From: Nitrosomonadaceae bacterium
Lineage (GTDB): Bacteria > Pseudomonadota > Gammaproteobacteria > Burkholderiales > Nitrosomonadaceae
Direction: 5' to 3'
DNA length: 18,512 nt
Assembly (NCBI GenBank): GCA_024644425.1
Contig: JAHELA010000014.1
Span: 1 to 18,512, forward strand
Shown here: one piece after another, positions 14,881 to 18,512 of the stretch
Layout: every line of letters begins with the position of its first letter
Numbering within the stretch: position 1 is the first letter of the stretch
Program-made: the position numbers and the translations under genes
The notes under the pieces: generated by a model
The model's input: the letters and a program-made list of their open reading frames with translations, nothing else
The model's database searches: none
What the model was told of the DNA's origin: nothing

Positions 14881-15549
14881 TTATATCTGTTCATCCTGAA
14901 TATTTAATAGGAAGATATTCTCATCTAACCGGCTTACTCCTCGCTCTTGAAAACGAGGATATCTCTCTAATACATCAAATTGTGCTACATGACATATCTT
15001 TGTATGTTTGCCATAGAGCTCTTTTACTTCATCCTCTGAAACAGCAAACGGTGGACCGGACATTTCCGATTGAGGATAATCTAAAGTAATGAGTAGAATC
15101 TGTGTTGAAGGTGGAAGAATACTAAGAAGATGGCGCGTATAATTTGCGCGCATAGTAATTGGTAGCGCGATTAGTGATGCGCGATCATATACAGCACTCA
15201 CCTTAGCCAAATCTTTTTTAGTTAAATCAAAGAAATTACCGCCAAGAATACTAATCCCGCTTGATTCATAATAATTAAATTTTTCTCCATTAATATAATT
15301 GAAAGCTTGGTAATTTTCTTCAAAAAAAGCTCTTATTGCCACGGCGCTCAACTCAACACCCAGCACCATATACCCCTGCTTATGTAACCACAACATATCT
15401 ACACTTTTACCACAAAGGGGTACAAATATTTTGCTACCGTAAATTAGATTTAGTTTCCTCCAATAGTGAATCAAATGGGTATTAGTTTCGCTCTGGTGAA
15501 AACCTATCTCGTCCTGCTTCCAACGCTCCAGCCAATAATCCTCTTTCAT
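14881..15549 (-). CDS. tpm: Thiopurine S-methyltransferase
   Basis: The 222-residue product matches bacterial TPMT, a SAM-dependent enzyme that methylates thiopurines and, in some bacteria, selenium or tellurium compounds. Family landmarks are the opening YWLERWKQDEIGFHQSETN (residues 5-23), the motif I equivalent IFVPLCGKSVDMLWL (41-55), GVELSAVAIRAFF, YDRASLIALP, and LDYPQ followed by GPPFAVSEDEV. All are intact and length is typical (about 215-225). The ATG at 15547-15549 fits the family N-terminus, although no clear Shine-Dalgarno precedes it. The natural substrate here is unknown. The 284 bases upstream (15550-15833) hold no gene that I can see, only AT-rich sequence with a CTATAT/ATATAG dyad. 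Confidence 0.93.
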   Translation of the reverse strand: MKEDYWLERWKQDEIGFHQSETNTHLIHYWRKLNLIYGSKIFVPLCGKSVDMLWLHKQGYMVLGVELSAVAIRAFFEENYQAFNYINGEKFNYYESSGISILGGNFFDLTKKDLAKVSAVYDRASLIALPITMRANYTRHLLSILPPSTQILLITLDYPQSEMSGPPFAVSEDEVKELYGKHTKICHVAQFDVLERYPRFQERGVSRLDENIFLLNIQDEQI

Positions 15550-15833
15550 CTATGTATAACCTACTCAATTTTTTATGATGCCCAAGATAATTAGCTGGAT
15601 ATTTATCACACTGTAAAAACTTAATAGGCCACATAAAAACACTAACATAGTACGAACTGGAGCGAGAACAAAACTATATATGGTGATATAGATTTCTTTA
15701 TGTGCATAAAAATCGATTATAAAACTGGAGGCAAGAACACCATAGAAAATAAAACTAAGTTAATTCGGGGTTCTTATTATTAATTTACACCACATTTAAA
15801 ACTACAAATACAAGGATTATTATAAGATTAACT

Positions 15834-16211
15834 TTAACGCCATTGTGGAGCCGTATAAGTGGTTTCTTTATCAAAATCTTGCCAAATATAATCAGCTTCG
15901 ACTAGTGGCGTAGTGGGAACCACAAAAGTTGCAACGTCAATAGCCCCGCTTACTGTTCGTCCAACCGCATGCACAAGGCCAATGAAAAACCCATTTGTCA
16001 CACCATAAGGCACTCCATCATTATTGCTGGTTACAATCATGGTCTTAGGAATCTCCACAAAACCAGTAACAATATTAGCAATACCGTTTCCAAGCTTCTC
16101 TCCTGCATTCCTAGGGTAATCCTCAAACGTTGACCCATCATCGGCTATTGCTACATAGGGCGAGAAGAAGAATGCCGATAGAACCAGTAAAGATTTAAAT
16201 ATTATTTTCAT
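15834..16211 (-). CDS. TIGR04073-family exosortase-associated exported protein
   Basis: A 125-residue protein with a Sec signal peptide (MKIIFKSLLVLSAFFFSPYVAIA, cut likely after Ala23). The mature part has AGEKLGNGIANIVTGFVEIPKTMI (split across 36-59), the hallmark of the TIGR04073 family, followed by a Gly-rich stretch (GFFIGLVHAVGRTVSGAIDVATFVVP, 74-99) and a C-terminal YTAPQW. The family is described as occurring in genomes with exosortase/PEP-CTERM systems, but its function is unknown. AAGGAG lies 11 bases before the ATG, rather far but acceptable. The protein is probably periplasmic or outer-membrane associated. A candidate promoter with a direct repeat lies upstream. Confidence 0.8.
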   Translation of the reverse strand: MKIIFKSLLVLSAFFFSPYVAIADDGSTFEDYPRNAGEKLGNGIANIVTGFVEIPKTMIVTSNNDGVPYGVTNGFFIGLVHAVGRTVSGAIDVATFVVPTTPLVEADYIWQDFDKETTYTAPQWR

Positions 16212-16252
16212 TGATAATTCAACTCCTTAAAAAAATTTAAACTAAATTAAGA

Positions 16253-16300
16253 ATCATATTGTGATTATTGGAGAGATCAATACATTGTAAGCAATACATT
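16253..16300 (-). promoter_or_regulatory. Promoter with direct repeat before the TIGR04073 gene
   Basis: On the - strand, TTGATC (16275-16280) and TATGAT (16253-16258) are separated by 16 bases and lie 42 bases upstream of the ATG. AATGTATTG occurs twice in the same orientation (16292-16300 and 16278-16286), 14 bases apart, the second copy running into the -35 box. A repeat in this place suggests an activator or repressor site. Confidence 0.4.
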
Positions 16301-16489
16301 CTGATATTTTTACCTCAATATATTTTGTTAAGATCCTAACATACCACGTCATTCCTTGAAATGGTTTAAAACTCTTACTTTTCTGACAAGACTAGGAGTC
16401 TTTATGTTCCATTGTTTACTTATATGATAGATTAGGGAAATATTCATGATCATAAAAGATACTAAGAACTCGTTAAAAATTAAGTTAAC

Positions 16490-17584
16490 TTAAACATTAA
16501 AACGAAAATTCATTAGATCGCCATCTCTTACAACATATTCCTTCCCCTCTAACCTTAACTTACCTGCTTCTTTTGATCCCTGTTCACCCCCATAAAGAAT
16601 ATAATCCTCGTAAGCAATGACTTCAGCACGAATAAACCCTTTCTCAAAATCTGTATGAATGACGGCCGCAGCCTCCGGGGCAGTAGCACCTCTGTTTATT
16701 GTCCAGGCACGCACTTCCTTAGGGCCAGCTGTAAAAAAGGTTTGCAACCCAAGTAATTGATAAGCGGCTCGGATAAGCCGATTCAAGCCAGGCTCTTCTA
16801 AATTAGTATCGGCTAGAAATAGTTTTTTATCCTCATCAGAAAGTTCAGCAATTTCAGCTTCTAATGCCGCACAAATTGCCACAACGGGCGAACCTTCTCG
16901 AGCTGCATATTTCTCTACTTGTTCTAGAAGATTATTTTTGGTAAAGCCATCCTCACTAACGTTTGCCACATATACAATGGGTTTTGCAGTAAGTAGGCAT
17001 AGTTGCGTAAGCAATTTCTGCTGTTCTTTATCAAGCCCTAGACTTCTAACCGGTTTACCTTGATTAAGGTGTTCTAAAGTTTTTTCTAACAACGCAACTA
17101 ATTTGACCGCGTCCTTATTACCAACAGATTTAGCTAATTTCTCTTCACGATGTAGTGTTTTTTCCACAGTAGCCAAATCAGCCATTGCTAACTCAATCTG
17201 TATAGTCTCGATATCAGAAATTGGATCTACCTTACCAGCAATATGAACTACTCTGTCATCTGTAAAACAACGTACCATATTGATGATCCCGTCGGTCTCA
17301 CGTATTGTTGCAAGGAATTTATTACCCAGCCCCTCCCCTTTAGATGCACCAGAAACAAGACCTGCAATGTCTACAAATTCTACTATGGCAGGATGAAGCT
17401 TTTGTGGCTTAGCAATTTCACAAAGTGTATCTAAACGCGAATCTGGCACTTGGACTACGCCAACGTTGGGTTCAATGGTACAGAAAGGATAATTTTCTGC
17501 AGCAATACCCCCCTTAGTCAACGCATTAAATAAAGTGGATTTCCCTACATTAGGCAAGCCAACGATTCCACATTTCAGGCTCAT
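16490..17584 (-). CDS. ychF: Redox-regulated ATPase YchF (OLA1 family)
   Basis: A 364-residue member of the Obg-related P-loop family that prefers ATP over GTP and associates with ribosomes. G1 is GLPNVGKS (9-16), G3 DIAG (72-75) followed by SGASKGEGLGNKF, and the G4 position is NVSE (in YVANVSEDG) instead of NKxD, the feature that gives YchF its ATP preference. A coiled-coil insert and a C-terminal TGS domain (residues about 280-364, with RAWTINRGATAPEAA and YEDYILYGG) complete the usual layout. Length equals the family norm (363). The start ATG at 17582-17584 has no obvious Shine-Dalgarno. It follows pth by 79 bases in the same direction, the common rplY-pth-ychF order. A 14-base palindrome (16480-16493) spans its stop codon. 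Confidence 0.98.
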   Translation of the reverse strand: MSLKCGIVGLPNVGKSTLFNALTKGGIAAENYPFCTIEPNVGVVQVPDSRLDTLCEIAKPQKLHPAIVEFVDIAGLVSGASKGEGLGNKFLATIRETDGIINMVRCFTDDRVVHIAGKVDPISDIETIQIELAMADLATVEKTLHREEKLAKSVGNKDAVKLVALLEKTLEHLNQGKPVRSLGLDKEQQKLLTQLCLLTAKPIVYVANVSEDGFTKNNLLEQVEKYAAREGSPVVAICAALEAEIAELSDEDKKLFLADTNLEEPGLNRLIRAAYQLLGLQTFFTAGPKEVRAWTINRGATAPEAAAVIHTDFEKGFIRAEVIAYEDYILYGGEQGSKEAGKLRLEGKEYVVRDGDLMNFRFNV

Positions 17585-17663
17585 AAGTTTATTTAATTAT
17601 GAATATTAACCAGATAAGAAATGAAAAAAGTAAATAATTTTCTTCATAAATTATATTCGCACT

Positions 17664-18248
17664 TCACAACTTCATGGTATGCAAATCAAGCATAGCTGCT
17701 TGGCAATCTCCTCGGGCCATCAGCGGCCATATTCCCAAACTACGATTGATGGCCGTGTTTATTTTTTCTGCTTCAACCTTACATGGTTTCTGCAACACGT
17801 AATTGACTACAGAATCTTTGTCCCCAGGATGTCCAATTCCAATACGTAGCCTCCAGAAATCCTTGGTAACAAGTTGTTTAGCAATATCCTTTATCCCGTT
17901 GTGCCCACCTAACCCACCACCTAACTTTAGCCGGGATACACCTGCAGGCAAATCTAACTCATCATGAACTACAAGAACTTGTTCTGGATGAATTTTATAA
18001 AAATTACACAGCTTTGCTACGGATCTCCCACTATCATTCATATATGTCTGAGGACTTAGTAACCATAGTTCATTCCCTTCTTGCTCGATACGAGCATATA
18101 GGCCATGAAATTTTGCCTCTTCTTTTAAAGTGACCTGTAATTTTTCAGCTAGCTTAGATACCCACTGAAACCCTGCATTGTGACGTGTGGCAACATACTT
18201 TCTCCCGGGATTACCAAGACCGACAATAAGTTTTATTGGAAGTGCCAT
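17664..18248 (-). CDS. pth: Peptidyl-tRNA hydrolase
   Basis: Pth releases tRNA from peptidyl-tRNAs that drop off the ribosome and is normally essential. The 194-residue product has all known functional residues, each shifted +3 from E. coli numbering: Asn13 (VGLGNPG), catalytic His23 (TRHNAGF), Asn71 (TYMND), Asp96 (VHDELDLP) and His116-Asn117 (GGHNGIKD). Length is normal. The ATG at 18246-18248 gives the expected N-terminus, but its ribosome binding site is weak (GAG about 13 bases upstream). A strong terminator ends just 14 bases before the start, so expression probably depends on read-through from rplY or on a promoter I cannot locate. Confidence 0.97.
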   Translation of the reverse strand: MALPIKLIVGLGNPGRKYVATRHNAGFQWVSKLAEKLQVTLKEEAKFHGLYARIEQEGNELWLLSPQTYMNDSGRSVAKLCNFYKIHPEQVLVVHDELDLPAGVSRLKLGGGLGGHNGIKDIAKQLVTKDFWRLRIGIGHPGDKDSVVNYVLQKPCKVEAEKINTAINRSLGIWPLMARGDCQAAMLDLHTMKL

Positions 18249-18262
18249 ATTAGCAGCTCATT

Positions 18263-18298
18263 AAAAAGCCCGCTGGACCCAGTCTAACTCCAGCGGGC
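18263..18298 (-). terminator. Rho-independent terminator between rplY and pth
   Basis: Read on the - strand, GCCCGCTGGA (18289-18298) pairs perfectly with TCCAGCGGGC (18268-18277) around an 11-base loop and is followed by TTTTT (18263-18267). The 10-bp stem has eight G-C pairs. It lies 20 bases after the rplY stop and 14 bases before the pth start. The + strand has no T-run, so it acts for rplY. Confidence 0.85.
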
Positions 18299-18318
18299 AA
18301 ACAAGTAACTGATGAATA

Positions 18319-18512
18319 CTATTTCTTTGCAATTTCTTTGCTCTCACTTTCCTTTTCTTCATCTTCTTTCTGAACCGTTGTTGGAATGTCCGCAGCAGCT
18401 ACTGTTTCTGTAGCGGCCTCTTCAGAAACTACGGCACGTGGAATCACAATCGTTGCAACAGCCGAATCATCTTCATTCCCTTTAAATGAAGTTATCTCTA
18501 CTCCAACAGGCA
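18319..18512 (-). CDS. rplY: Ribosomal protein L25 (CTC-type), C-terminal part
   Basis: The frame that enters at the window edge and stops with TAG at 18319-18321 encodes about 64 residues. They include VGVEITSF and DDSAVATIVIPRAVVSEE, followed by an acidic Glu/Ala/Lys-rich tail ending KEIAKK. This is the C-terminal beta domain and tail of the long, CTC-type L25 that binds 5S rRNA, as found in betaproteobacteria. The position directly upstream of pth agrees. The N-terminal L25 domain and the start are outside the window. Confidence 0.88.
   Translation of the reverse strand, partial: PVGVEITSFKGNEDDSAVATIVIPRAVVSEEAATETVAAADIPTTVQKEDEEKESESKEIAKK

Overview
The window looks like a chromosomal segment from an AT-rich betaproteobacterium, possibly a Nitrosomonadales member. 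This is inferred from the style of the NusA, IF2 and L25 proteins, the rplY-pth-ychF gene order and a TIGR04073-type exosortase-associated protein. No taxonomic search was possible.

Bases 1-5630 (+ strand) hold the classical translation/transcription operon: the end of rimP, then nusA, infB, rbfA and truB. It links 30S maturation (RimP, RbfA), transcription elongation control (NusA), initiation (IF2) and tRNA pseudouridine-55 formation (TruB). No rpsO follows truB. Instead there is a short 36-codon ORF with a near-perfect ribosome binding site.

Bases 5771-9464 hold a DUF4124-like envelope protein and a short-chain dehydrogenase (both - strand), a divergent UspA-type stress protein, and a sodium:alanine/glycine symporter (AGCS, - strand). 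The symporter gene is visibly richer in G+C than its neighbours. Just beyond its 5' end lies a full-length but decayed tRNA-Ala(UGC) copy at 9701-9773, with an intact 5' half and a ruined 3' half.

Bases 9807-14703 hold a GAF-GGDEF diguanylate cyclase with intact active and inhibitory sites (- strand), a 733-base stretch without a convincing gene, a secreted Gly/Arg/Tyr-rich protein containing four exact 30-base repeats, a strong intrinsic terminator, a SAM methyltransferase preceded by a possible 43-codon leader ORF ending one base before its start, and a CPA2-like cation antiporter (- strand) whose usual membrane carboxylate pair appears to be Asn-Asn.

Bases 14881-18512 (all - strand) hold a thiopurine S-methyltransferase, a TIGR04073-family exported protein, ychF, pth and the 3' part of rplY. 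A strong intrinsic terminator sits between rplY and pth, only 14 bases upstream of the pth start.

I see no insertion sequence, CRISPR array, rRNA gene, integrase or obvious defence system. The most unusual items are the decayed tRNA next to the GC-rich transporter, the Asn-Asn antiporter, the leader ORF of the methyltransferase and the exact tandem repeat in the secreted protein.
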